A stretch of DNA of 64,000 bases from Ruminococcus sp. (GTDB lineage Bacteria > Bacillota > Clostridia > Oscillospirales > Ruminococcaceae): contig JAGCYM010000009.1 in the NCBI GenBank assembly GCA_017960805.1, forward strand, positions 1 through 64,000, written 5' to 3'. The notes under the pieces were generated by a model. The model was not told the DNA's origin. It searched no databases and saw only the letters and a list, made by a program, of their open reading frames with translations. A program made the position numbers and the translations under genes. Below, in pieces: positions 19,058 through 26,466 of this stretch. Position 1 is the first letter of the stretch, and each line of letters opens with the position of its first letter.

Positions 19058-19128
19058 CCGGTTAAACAATTGGTATAAATATTTGCCGGCTAAATATATT
19101 ATTCAAAAAAGTCGAGGAGGAGAAGTAC

Positions 19129-21015
19129 GTGAGACCTGTTTATGATACCTGGGATCTTGGCTGTAAATCCATTTTTGGCGCAATAAAACAAAATGAGACC
19201 TGTCGTTTCTCTATAAGACTTCATAAGGACATACAGCCTGATTTCCCGCCTGTGCTTGTTCTTTTCAGGACAGGTTTCAAGGAACGTTTTATTCACATGA
19301 GTCCCTCTGGCAAGGTGGATGACTGTATTGTTTATTCCTGTGAATACAATGCGCGCTACAGTGATGTCCATTACTATTATTTCTCGTATACATGCGGGGG
19401 GATAAGGCATTATATAAAGCGGATTAATTGTCATGAAGGAGCGGAACAGGACGGAGATCTCTTCCAGCTGACCGTTTATTCAAATGAGTATCAGACTCCT
19501 GATTTCCTTAAAGGCGGAATAATGTATCAGATCTTTCCGGATCGTTTCTGCAATAGCGGAAAGCCGAAAAAGGATATTCCTGACGGTCGTGTGCTCCGTG
19601 AAGACTGGGGCGGTACCCCTTGGTACAGACCTGATGAAAATGGTCATGTGTGGAATAATGATTATTTTGGCGGTGATTTTGCCGGAATACAATCTAAACT
19701 TCCATATCTCAAAGATCTTGGAGTAACATGCATTTATCTGAATCCTATTTTTGAGGCTCACGAGAATCATCGTTATAATACTGCAGATTACTCAAAAGCT
19801 GATCCGTTGCTCGGAACAAACGAGGAATTTGCCGAATTGTGCCGTGAAGCAAAAAAATTAGGCATTTCAGTAATTATTGATGGTGTATTCTCACATACAG
19901 GAGCTGACAGCGTATATTTTAACAAGTATGGTAGATACCCTGAACCAGGTGCTTATCAGTCCCGCGACAGTAAATACTTTAGCTGGTACAGCTTCATCGA
20001 TTACCCCGAACAGTACGAGGCATGGTGGGGAATCGACACGCTTCCGAATGTTAATGAGAACAATGAGGATTATACGCGATTTATCTGTGGTGATGAGGGA
20101 ATCATTCATTACTGGCTAAGTAAGGGTGCAGCGGGATTCCGTCTTGACGTGGCTGATGAGCTTCCTGATCAGTTCATCAACAATCTGAGAAGGTCAGTCA
20201 AGAAGGTCGGCAAGGAAAAGCTTATAATCGGTGAAGTCTGGGAAGATGCATCGAACAAGGAAAGCTATGGTGTAAAGCGTCGATATCTCCTGGGAGATCA
20301 GCTCGATTCTGTTATGAATTATCCTTTCCGTGAGGCTATAATCGAATATGTTAAGGGGGGAGACCCTCGCGCATTTATTTATTCAGTTATGACGATACTG
20401 GAGCATTATCCCAAACCAACTATCGATGTACTTATGAATTTCGTTTCCACCCATGATATTGAAAGAGCGATCAATCGTCTTGGCGGAGAATACTGCGATG
20501 ACAAGAGCAAGGACTGGATGGCCGAGAGATGGCTGACTGAAGAGCAGTACACATATGGCAAGAATCTTCTTAAAGCCGCCTTTGCACTGATGTTTTTCCT
20601 TCCAGGAGTGCCTTGCATATACTATGGTGATGAGGCGGGATTACAAGGATACAAGGATCCGTTCAATCGCCGCTGTTATCCATGGGGAAATGAAGATCAT
20701 GAGCTTATTGAGTATGTAAAGGAACTCGGACGTGTAAGGAAATCAATTCCGAATATGAAATCCGGAAGAACTTATTTTGCTCTAAAGGATGGCACCATTC
20801 CCGATGAACGTATTATTGCATTCACACGTCAGGGCAGTCCGGCTGATTATATTATTTTTGTTAACAGAACAGGTGACAATGTCGTTCTTGATAATGTGAA
20901 AGAATTCTTTTCTTTTTACACTGGTATTGAGGAATTCTACGGCGAGTACAGCGAAGGAACACTTGTGGTGCCGCCTTATGGATATGGCATTATCAAAGCA
21001 AAGTTCACAGGCTGA
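19129..21015 (+). CDS. Intracellular GH13 alpha-glucanase (neopullulanase/cyclomaltodextrinase-like)
   Basis: The 628-residue protein begins at GTG 19129 behind GAGGAGGAG and has no signal peptide. An N-terminal beta-sandwich (about 1-115) precedes the catalytic barrel (about 125-530). The four GH13 regions are visible: DGVFSHTG, GFRLDVADE (nucleophile Asp), IIGEVWED (acid/base Glu) and FVSTHDIER (transition-state Asp). A C-terminal beta domain closes the protein. The layout is closest to neopullulanase/maltogenic amylase types (GH13_20) or to GH13_39 pullulanases. It likely hydrolyses maltodextrins or glycogen branches alongside GlgP. The exact linkage preference cannot be read from sequence alone. 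Confidence 0.88.
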   Translation: MRPVYDTWDLGCKSIFGAIKQNETCRFSIRLHKDIQPDFPPVLVLFRTGFKERFIHMSPSGKVDDCIVYSCEYNARYSDVHYYYFSYTCGGIRHYIKRINCHEGAEQDGDLFQLTVYSNEYQTPDFLKGGIMYQIFPDRFCNSGKPKKDIPDGRVLREDWGGTPWYRPDENGHVWNNDYFGGDFAGIQSKLPYLKDLGVTCIYLNPIFEAHENHRYNTADYSKADPLLGTNEEFAELCREAKKLGISVIIDGVFSHTGADSVYFNKYGRYPEPGAYQSRDSKYFSWYSFIDYPEQYEAWWGIDTLPNVNENNEDYTRFICGDEGIIHYWLSKGAAGFRLDVADELPDQFINNLRRSVKKVGKEKLIIGEVWEDASNKESYGVKRRYLLGDQLDSVMNYPFREAIIEYVKGGDPRAFIYSVMTILEHYPKPTIDVLMNFVSTHDIERAINRLGGEYCDDKSKDWMAERWLTEEQYTYGKNLLKAAFALMFFLPGVPCIYYGDEAGLQGYKDPFNRRCYPWGNEDHELIEYVKELGRVRKSIPNMKSGRTYFALKDGTIPDERIIAFTRQGSPADYIIFVNRTGDNVVLDNVKEFFSFYTGIEEFYGEYSEGTLVVPPYGYGIIKAKFTG

Positions 21016-21031
21016 CAAATTTTTGTGCAGA

Positions 21032-21075
21032 TTTAAGATTACTTTAAGATTATTTTAAGGTTCTTTAAATATACT
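21032..21075 (+). promoter_or_regulatory. Four phased TTTAAG repeats overlapping a promoter (response-regulator-type site)
   Basis: TTTAAG occurs at 21032, 21043 and 21054, and TTTAAA at 21064 (spacings 11, 11, 10 bp), with conserved trailing bases (GATTA, GATTA, GGTT). They end directly before TATACT (21070-21075), which lacks a -35 of its own. Tandem 11-bp repeats covering the -35 are typical of PhoB/OmpR-family activators (established knowledge). The regulator is unknown. Confidence 0.6.
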
Positions 21076-21081
21076 ATAAGT

Positions 21082-21240
21082 GGATCAAGTGATCCCCCAA
21101 TTCCCCTTCTATATTTTGTTTCTTTTTCCTGTTGCTGTACCTATCGACGGTTAACCGATAAGCAGGACGCAAAGGTCTGTTGAGAGCGGCTCTTTGCTTC
21201 TTGTTTATTCGGCGTCGTAGGTGCGGCTTATTTATTTGTT
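21082..21240 (+). ncRNA. Candidate structured non-coding RNA or leader RNA
   Basis: Downstream of the repeat promoter lie a GGATCA/TGATCC hairpin (21082-21095) and then a folded block. ACCTATCGACG (21139-21149) can pair with CGTCGTAGGT (21213-21222), giving 10 pairs with one bulged base around a 63-nt interior. Inside, GCAAAG (21169-21174) can pair with CTTTGC (21192-21197). The string GGACGCAAAG (21165-21174) matches the conserved core of c-di-GMP-I (GEMM) riboswitches, but the GNRA hairpin and receptor parts are not recognisable. The GDPD gene downstream has its own perfect promoter at 21308, so this may be a separate short transcript. No coding frame fits. The 3' end is a guess. Confidence 0.4.
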
Positions 21241-21307
21241 ATCAACTTTAAGTATTATCTGAATCTTTTGGGCAATAATATATTCTACCTATAACGAAAT
21301 GTTTTTG

Positions 21308-21336
21308 TTGACAATACATGAGTAAAGAATTATAAT
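21308..21336 (+). promoter_or_regulatory. Consensus promoter of the GDPD gene
   Basis: TTGACA (21308-21313), 17 bp, TATAAT (21331-21336): a full consensus match about 58 nt before the GTG start. Constitutive transcription of the downstream gene is therefore possible without the repeat promoter. Confidence 0.88.
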
Positions 21337-21394
21337 AATTTCGTAAGAAAACTGAAACTGCCTTCTGGGCATTGAAAAAATAAGGAAATCAACC

Positions 21395-23230
21395 GTGAAA
21401 TCAGAATTGAAAAAGAACTTTTTTAAATCTATCAGGGTGTTCCTAAGAGCATTACCTGATATATTATTGTTTGAGCTTATTTTTAAACTGATCCTATTAT
21501 CAGTGGGAGCTCCGCTGCTTACTCTTCTTCTGAAGCTGACAATGAAGATATCACATGTTCGGTATCTCTCAGACGAGAAAGTGTGGATTTATCTAAGGAA
21601 TCCTGCTACTATCATAGCTATACTGCTGATACTCTTCTTCTCAGCTATGTTCTCGTTCATGGAACTTTCAGGGCTTGCAGCTTGTTATTCATGCTATTAT
21701 AAAGGTGAGAGGCTGTCGGTTATCGGTATGTTCCGTACCGGATTTTTCGCTTTCAAAAAAGCACTGCGCGGCAAAGGGGTGCTTTGCTTCCTGACTTTTA
21801 TGGTGTACATGCCGATTGCTCAGTACACTATATCTTCTGGTATATTTCTGGCTCCGATACTTCCGATACTCAGAGATGCTTTCCGTGCAATAAACACTCG
21901 CGGCGCACTTATAGTGTACATCGCATTTCAGATTATATTTGCGATGATAATAGTCAGCAGAAGTTACAGTCTGCATTTTCTTGTCCTGACTGACAAGCCG
22001 CTTTATGACTGCACGCAGGAAAGCCGGAAACTGATTATCGGGCGGAAGATGAGATATGTTTTGTCTCTCGTACTGTGGAGCTTGTTTATTGTAGCCGTTA
22101 CTGCTCTTATTACTTTTGTAATCAGCTTTGCTGTCCTTTTGTTAATAAAGGGCTTTACCAGTCCTAATAAAGCGCTCATATCAACGCTTAAGGTCCTGAA
22201 ATATGAAGGAGAGATTTTCGCGGCTATTGCTGCGTTCATCTCAACTCCTGCGGTAATGTGCTGGTTTACAGGAAGGTTCTTCATTGATCTTCCCGATGAT
22301 ACCAAGATCACCCTTCCTGAGAGGACATCATACAAGCTGGGCAGGCCGGTAAGAATAATCCTGTATGTTTCGATTATTTCCGCGAGCTTGCTGCTCAATT
22401 ACTCATATCTTAGCGCGCTTCACAAAGGAAATATAAACCTTAATGTTGGTATTATAACCCGTACGCAGGTTACCGCGCACCGAGGTTGTTCTAAAGAGGC
22501 TCCTGAAAATACATTGCTTGCCTTTGAGAAAGCTCTTGAGAGCAACGCTGACTATATTGAACTGGATGTTCAGCTCACTAAGGATGAACAGCTTGTTGTT
22601 TTCCATGATGAGAAACTGGATCGCGCCACACACGGTAAGGGAAAACTTAGCGACTATACATTCGATGAGCTTCAGGAACTGAATGTTGTGAGCAAGTACG
22701 TTAGTGAAGAGGAATTTCCTGATGCGAGGATCCCGCTTCTTACCGACGTTTTTGAACTGGTTGGCAATGGCAAATTATTTAATATTGAGATAAAGGATCA
22801 TGGAGATACGAATCTGACTGTCGAGAAGACTGTTGAAGCAATAAAAGAATATGGATTGGAAGACTCATGCTATGTAACGTCTTTTTCGTATGCTGCGATC
22901 AAGAAGGTAAAGCAGCTTGATCCTAATATAAAGACTGGTCTGATAGCAAATGTCGCTACGACCACAGCCTTTATGCAGCTTAAGAATATTGACGCCCTAA
23001 GTATGAACCATCTTCTTGTTAATGCAACTGTGGTAAATAACGCGCATCAGAACGGAAAGCGTATTTTTGTCTGGACAGTCGACAACAAAGGCGAAATGGA
23101 GAAGATGATGTCGCTTGGTGTTGACAACATAATAACTAATCGTCCTGACAGGGCTTCAGAGGTGGTTTACTCAACAACAACCGGCAAGAAGATACTGACA
23201 ATACTGAAGACTATTTTTGGTTCATATTGA
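21395..23230 (+). CDS. Membrane-anchored glycerophosphodiester phosphodiesterase
   Basis: The 611-residue protein begins at GTG 21395 behind TAAGGA. Residues 1-340 form a membrane domain with about 7-8 helices (the GDPD membrane-associated domain). The C-terminal part (about 360-600) is a GDPD barrel with VTAHRGCSKEAPENT, ELDVQLTKD and VVFHDEKLDR, which hold the catalytic His pair and the metal-binding Glu/Asp; FNIEIKD and VWTVDNKGEM follow. The family splits glycerophosphodiesters to glycerol-3-phosphate and an alcohol, here probably at the outer membrane face. Substrates could be deacylated lipids or teichoic-acid fragments. A related Bacillus enzyme, GlpQ, belongs to the phosphate-starvation regulon, which makes the upstream repeats interesting. 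Confidence 0.9.
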   Translation: MKSELKKNFFKSIRVFLRALPDILLFELIFKLILLSVGAPLLTLLLKLTMKISHVRYLSDEKVWIYLRNPATIIAILLILFFSAMFSFMELSGLAACYSCYYKGERLSVIGMFRTGFFAFKKALRGKGVLCFLTFMVYMPIAQYTISSGIFLAPILPILRDAFRAINTRGALIVYIAFQIIFAMIIVSRSYSLHFLVLTDKPLYDCTQESRKLIIGRKMRYVLSLVLWSLFIVAVTALITFVISFAVLLLIKGFTSPNKALISTLKVLKYEGEIFAAIAAFISTPAVMCWFTGRFFIDLPDDTKITLPERTSYKLGRPVRIILYVSIISASLLLNYSYLSALHKGNINLNVGIITRTQVTAHRGCSKEAPENTLLAFEKALESNADYIELDVQLTKDEQLVVFHDEKLDRATHGKGKLSDYTFDELQELNVVSKYVSEEEFPDARIPLLTDVFELVGNGKLFNIEIKDHGDTNLTVEKTVEAIKEYGLEDSCYVTSFSYAAIKKVKQLDPNIKTGLIANVATTTAFMQLKNIDALSMNHLLVNATVVNNAHQNGKRIFVWTVDNKGEMEKMMSLGVDNIITNRPDRASEVVYSTTTGKKILTILKTIFGSY

Positions 23231-23258
23231 TATTAATTCGTAATTATAGCGATATATT

Positions 23259-23301
23259 GAAAAACACTTCCCTGGAATCATTTTTTCCGGGAAGTGTTTT
23301 T
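23259..23301. terminator. Bidirectional terminator between the GDPD gene and thrS
   Basis: AACACTTCCC and GGGAAGTGTT arms, flanked by A and T runs on both sides, lie between convergent genes. Confidence 0.9.
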
Positions 23302-23306
23302 ATATA

Positions 23307-25247
23307 TTAAAGTGTGTCTATAATGTCAAGAGTGTGCTCTTCGTTCATTGTTCTGCACATTTCGATGAACTTTTCAAGAGGAACATTCTTAAGCTGTTTG
23401 TTGCCCCTGATGTTGATCGATACCTGTTCATTCTCAGCTTCACTGTCGCCGATGATAACTACATATGGATCCTTGAAGTCCTTGAACTTCTTGATCTTGT
23501 TCTTCATGTTGTCATCTGTGTAATCAACTTCTGCTCTGATACGATTCTTCTTAAGGAGGTCGGCTACTTTCTTAGCATATTCGTTGTGGTCAGTGCGGAT
23601 AGGAACAATACCAACCTGCATTGGCGAGAGCCAGAACGGGAATGCACCAGCGAAGTTTTCTGTTATGATACCGATGAAACGCTCAAATGAACCGAATATA
23701 GCACGGTGGATCATAACCGGCTGCTTTTCTGAACCGTCTGAAGCGATGTACTTCATCTTGAAGTTGAGCGGGAGCTGGAAATCAAGCTGAATAGTACCCA
23801 TCTGCCATTCACGGCCTATAGCGTCCTTCATCTTGAGGTCTATCTTAGGACCATAGAAAGCACCGTCGCCTTCATTTAGCTCATATCCGTCAGGACCGTA
23901 TTTCTCTTCGAGAATAGCCTTAAGGTCGGCCTCAGCCTTGTCCCAGACCTTGATATCACCCATGAAATCCTCGGGACGTGTGGAAAGCTCTGCCTTGTAT
24001 GAAAGACCGAATGTATTGTACATTTCAGTTGCGATATCCATGATATCATTTATTTCTGATGCTATCTGTTCTTCTGTTACGAGGATATGAGCATCATCCT
24101 GTCTGAACTGCTGAACGCGGAAAAGACCATTGAGCTCGCCGGATTTTTCCTTACGATGGATAACATCAACCTGGTTGAATTTCAGAGGAAGTTCCTTATA
24201 TGAGCGCTGCTTGTTCATGTAAACCTTGATAGCGTTAGGGCAGTTCATGGGCTTAGCGCAGTAAACTTCGTTATCTTCTTCTGCAGGGATAACGAACATA
24301 CCATCCTGGTAGTGATCCCAGTGGCCAGAAGTAACCCAGAGTTCCTTCTTTGAGAGAACAGGACCGGATATTTCTGTGTAATTGTGATCTTCGTGAACAC
24401 CTCTCCAGTATTCAAGGAGAGCGTTGAATAGCTTCCATCCTCTTGGGAGCCAGTATGGCATACCGGGAGCAGTATGATCAAACATGAAGAGGCTGAGCTC
24501 CTTGCCAAGTTTCTTGTGATCGCGGAGCTTAGCCTCTTCGATCATTTTGAGGTATTCATCAAGCTGTGAAGCCTTCGGGAATGCGATTGCGTAAACACGT
24601 GATAGCATCTTGTTGTTCTCATTTCCACGCCAGTAAGCACCTGTACATGACATGAGCTTGAATGCCTTTACTGATGATGTATCCATAAGGTGAGGACCAG
24701 CACAGAGATCGGTAAACTCACCCTGCTTGTAGAATGAGATAGGCTCGCCCTTGTCAGCGTGCTCCTCACAGAGTTCAACCTTGTATGGCTCGTCCATTTC
24801 CTTGAGTTTAGCGATAGCATCAGCAGGAGAAAGCTCGAACTGCTCAAGAGCAAGTCCTTCCTTTACTATATTCTTCATTTCACCTTCGATCTTTTCAAGT
24901 TCTTCAGGGGTGAAGGGCTTTTCAAGATCAAAATCGTAGTAGAATCCGTTATCAATAGCAGGACCGATAGCGAGCTTAGCTTCAGGATAGAGTCTCTTTA
25001 CAGCCTGAGCAAGGATATGTGAAGCTGTGTGCCAGAAAGTCTTTTTACCATCAAGAACATCAAATGTACATACTTCAAAAGTACAGTCGCTGTCGATGAC
25101 GGTACGAATATCCTTTACTTCACCGTTGATCTTTACACAGCATGCAGCCTTGTAAAGGCCCATTCCGATTCCCTTGATTATCTCGCCAGCGCTCTGTGCT
25201 GACTCGATCTCACGGATGCTTCCATCCTTAAGTGTTAGTTTTATCAT
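23307..25247 (-). CDS. thrS: Threonyl-tRNA synthetase
   Basis: The 646-residue class II synthetase charges tRNA-Thr. In order it shows an N-terminal TGS domain (about 1-62), the editing domain with HTASHILAQAVKRLYP near 72-87 and the catalytic core (about 240-535). MNCPNAIKVYM carries a zinc-ligand Cys, FRVQQFRQDDAHI is motif 2, and VMIHRAIFGSFERFIG is motif 3. The anticodon-binding domain follows (about 540-646). The start is ATG 25247 behind AAGGAG. It is the third gene of an operon led by a T-box, so uncharged tRNA-Thr should switch it on. Confidence 0.96.
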   Translation of the reverse strand: MIKLTLKDGSIREIESAQSAGEIIKGIGMGLYKAACCVKINGEVKDIRTVIDSDCTFEVCTFDVLDGKKTFWHTASHILAQAVKRLYPEAKLAIGPAIDNGFYYDFDLEKPFTPEELEKIEGEMKNIVKEGLALEQFELSPADAIAKLKEMDEPYKVELCEEHADKGEPISFYKQGEFTDLCAGPHLMDTSSVKAFKLMSCTGAYWRGNENNKMLSRVYAIAFPKASQLDEYLKMIEEAKLRDHKKLGKELSLFMFDHTAPGMPYWLPRGWKLFNALLEYWRGVHEDHNYTEISGPVLSKKELWVTSGHWDHYQDGMFVIPAEEDNEVYCAKPMNCPNAIKVYMNKQRSYKELPLKFNQVDVIHRKEKSGELNGLFRVQQFRQDDAHILVTEEQIASEINDIMDIATEMYNTFGLSYKAELSTRPEDFMGDIKVWDKAEADLKAILEEKYGPDGYELNEGDGAFYGPKIDLKMKDAIGREWQMGTIQLDFQLPLNFKMKYIASDGSEKQPVMIHRAIFGSFERFIGIITENFAGAFPFWLSPMQVGIVPIRTDHNEYAKKVADLLKKNRIRAEVDYTDDNMKNKIKKFKDFKDPYVVIIGDSEAENEQVSINIRGNKQLKNVPLEKFIEMCRTMNEEHTLDIIDTL

Positions 25248-25297
25248 GGTTTTTTCTCCTTATATATTATTTATTACATTCCATTTGTTTTTGCGGA

Positions 25298-25678
25298 TCA
25301 TGTGACCCAGCCTGTTATCTCGAAGATATCACCGAAAAGTTCCGCATGAGCCGGCCCTTTCATATATCCATCGTCAGTGCTTAGATCAAAGCACAGGATT
25401 ATCTCATCATCGTCAAAGTCCACGTATGTGTTCTCAAGTGAGAGTATCTTTGCGAGGGAATCAGGATCACCGCCTTCATAGTAGCCTTCGTCTATGAGAA
25501 GTTCAGAGATCTGTCGGCGGCTGCCATCAAGTTTAGCAAGCTTTTCTGCAACAGCTTTTAGATTCTTCATGATTTCAGCCTCTTCATCAACGTAGAAGCG
25601 AACGATCATGGTATTATCCCAGAGTTTGTACGGAAGCTCAAAAGCTTCTTCCTGTTCGTTATATTTGATATTGCTCAA
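25298..25678 (-). CDS. Small acidic protein of unknown function in the thrS T-box operon
   Basis: The 126-residue soluble protein (MSNIKYNEQE...) lies 50 nt upstream of thrS and 37 nt behind another small gene, all downstream of one T-box. It is acidic, with no membrane segment or cysteine motif. An amphipathic helix lies at about 35-50 and a patch VDFDDDEIILCFDLS near 90-104. It is not recognised. Size and charge resemble the immunity proteins of polymorphic toxins, but no toxin gene is nearby, so this is only a remark. Start ATG 25678 follows GAGAGGTGAG. Confidence 0.7.
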   Translation of the reverse strand: MSNIKYNEQEEAFELPYKLWDNTMIVRFYVDEEAEIMKNLKAVAEKLAKLDGSRRQISELLIDEGYYEGGDPDSLAKILSLENTYVDFDDDEIILCFDLSTDDGYMKGPAHAELFGDIFEITGWVT

Positions 25679-25715
25679 AATCTCACCTCTCTTTTCTCAG
25701 ACAGAGATATTGCTT

Positions 25716-26030
25716 TTAGTAGTATTCGCCTTCATCGCCCTGTATTACAGCATCAAGTGCCTGAGCGAGGGGGCGGATTGTTTCAACAACATCTTCGTCC
25801 CTGGCAGCAACATCGATCATACCATCATTAAGCATCACTACTGCCTCGCCATATGAAAACATATTATCGCTGCTACCCATACTTAGAACCATTCCGGTTT
25901 TCGGGTTTTTGATTGCCGGCTGGCTGAAGGGCTTTATGCCATCAACTGCAAGCAATTCTTTTGCTGTGATGGGATCGTCGGCTCCGTCTTCCCATTCAGT
26001 TCCTCTGAAAATATGAAGAGTATAAGACAT
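25716..26030 (-). CDS. Small protein of unknown function, first gene of the thrS T-box operon
   Basis: The 104-residue soluble protein starts at ATG 26030 (MSYTLHIFRGTEWED), with GGAGG 9 nt upstream; an earlier in-frame codon at 26066 lies inside the T-box terminator and is rejected. Visible features are an N-terminal beta hairpin with RGTEWEDGADDPI, then NPKTGMVLSMGS, YGEAVVMLNDGMIDVAARDED and a C-terminal helix. The family is not recognised. Its place directly behind the T-box means it is expressed with thrS under threonine limitation. Confidence 0.7.
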   Translation of the reverse strand: MSYTLHIFRGTEWEDGADDPITAKELLAVDGIKPFSQPAIKNPKTGMVLSMGSSDNMFSYGEAVVMLNDGMIDVAARDEDVVETIRPLAQALDAVIQGDEGEYY

Positions 26031-26054
26031 AGAAAAAACCTCCAGAAAAAATAA

Positions 26055-26288
26055 TAAGCCCCTCACGCCTTGATAGGCGCAAGGGACGATAAGTACCGTG
26101 GTTCCACCCTAATTTATACGGAATAATTTCCATATCTTACGTTGCTCTGTAACGGGAGCTTCCGTCGTTTATTGGACGAACTCAGAGGTGGTGTGCTTTT
26201 ATCCTGACTGTTACTGCCTCGCACCAGACGGCAGTTCTCTGAAAACAGATAATTTGATAAAGCCTTCCTCGTCATAGCTTTTTTGTAT
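26055..26288 (-). promoter_or_regulatory. T-box leader (threonine-responsive) of the thrS operon
   Basis: On the minus strand the T-box AGGGTGGAACCACGG lies near 26112-26098. It is followed by a terminator hairpin CCCTTGCGCCT/AGGCGTGAGGG and a T-rich tail (26087-26046). Upstream is a long Stem I region with GACGAGGAAGG at its base and a GCCGTCTGGTGCGAGGC arm. A run CACACCACC near 26190 offers the Thr codon ACC as specifier, consistent with thrS downstream. The class is known to read uncharged tRNA; the exact specifier position is inferred. Confidence 0.9.
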
Positions 26289-26294
26289 ACGATA

Positions 26295-26323
26295 ATACTA
26301 CCATATATTCAAGCGTTTGTCAA
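26295..26323 (-). promoter_or_regulatory. Promoter of the thrS T-box operon
   Basis: Minus strand TTGACA (26323-26318), 17 bp, TAGTAT (26300-26295), starting just ahead of the T-box. Confidence 0.85.
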
Positions 26324-26416
26324 GAGGAAGAAAGCAGATTTTTCGCGGACTTTTGCTTCAACTGATGTAACAGACTGCATAAAGATAAGGATTCTTAACT
26401 GATACTAGTCCAATAC

Positions 26417-26453
26417 GAAAAGTCGCTCAAACATCTAGTCAGGGCGACTTTTC
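26417..26453 (-). terminator. Terminator after the S41 protease gene
   Basis: GAAAAGTCGC, 17-nt loop, GCGACTTTTC, 14 nt past the stop at 26467 on the minus strand. The self-pairing T-rich arm supplies the T tract. Confidence 0.75.
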
Positions 26454-26466
26454 ATTATCATAAGGA

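Noticed and set aside
21130..21235. Firm call of a c-di-GMP-I riboswitch
   Set aside because: Only GGACGCAAAG matches the family core; the tetraloop-receptor parts are not seen, and a separate promoter follows before the next gene. Kept only as a candidate structured RNA.
25298..26030. Toxin-immunity module in the thrS operon
   Set aside because: The small acidic proteins look somewhat like immunity proteins, but no toxin, secretion signal or repeat is nearby and the genes sit behind a T-box.
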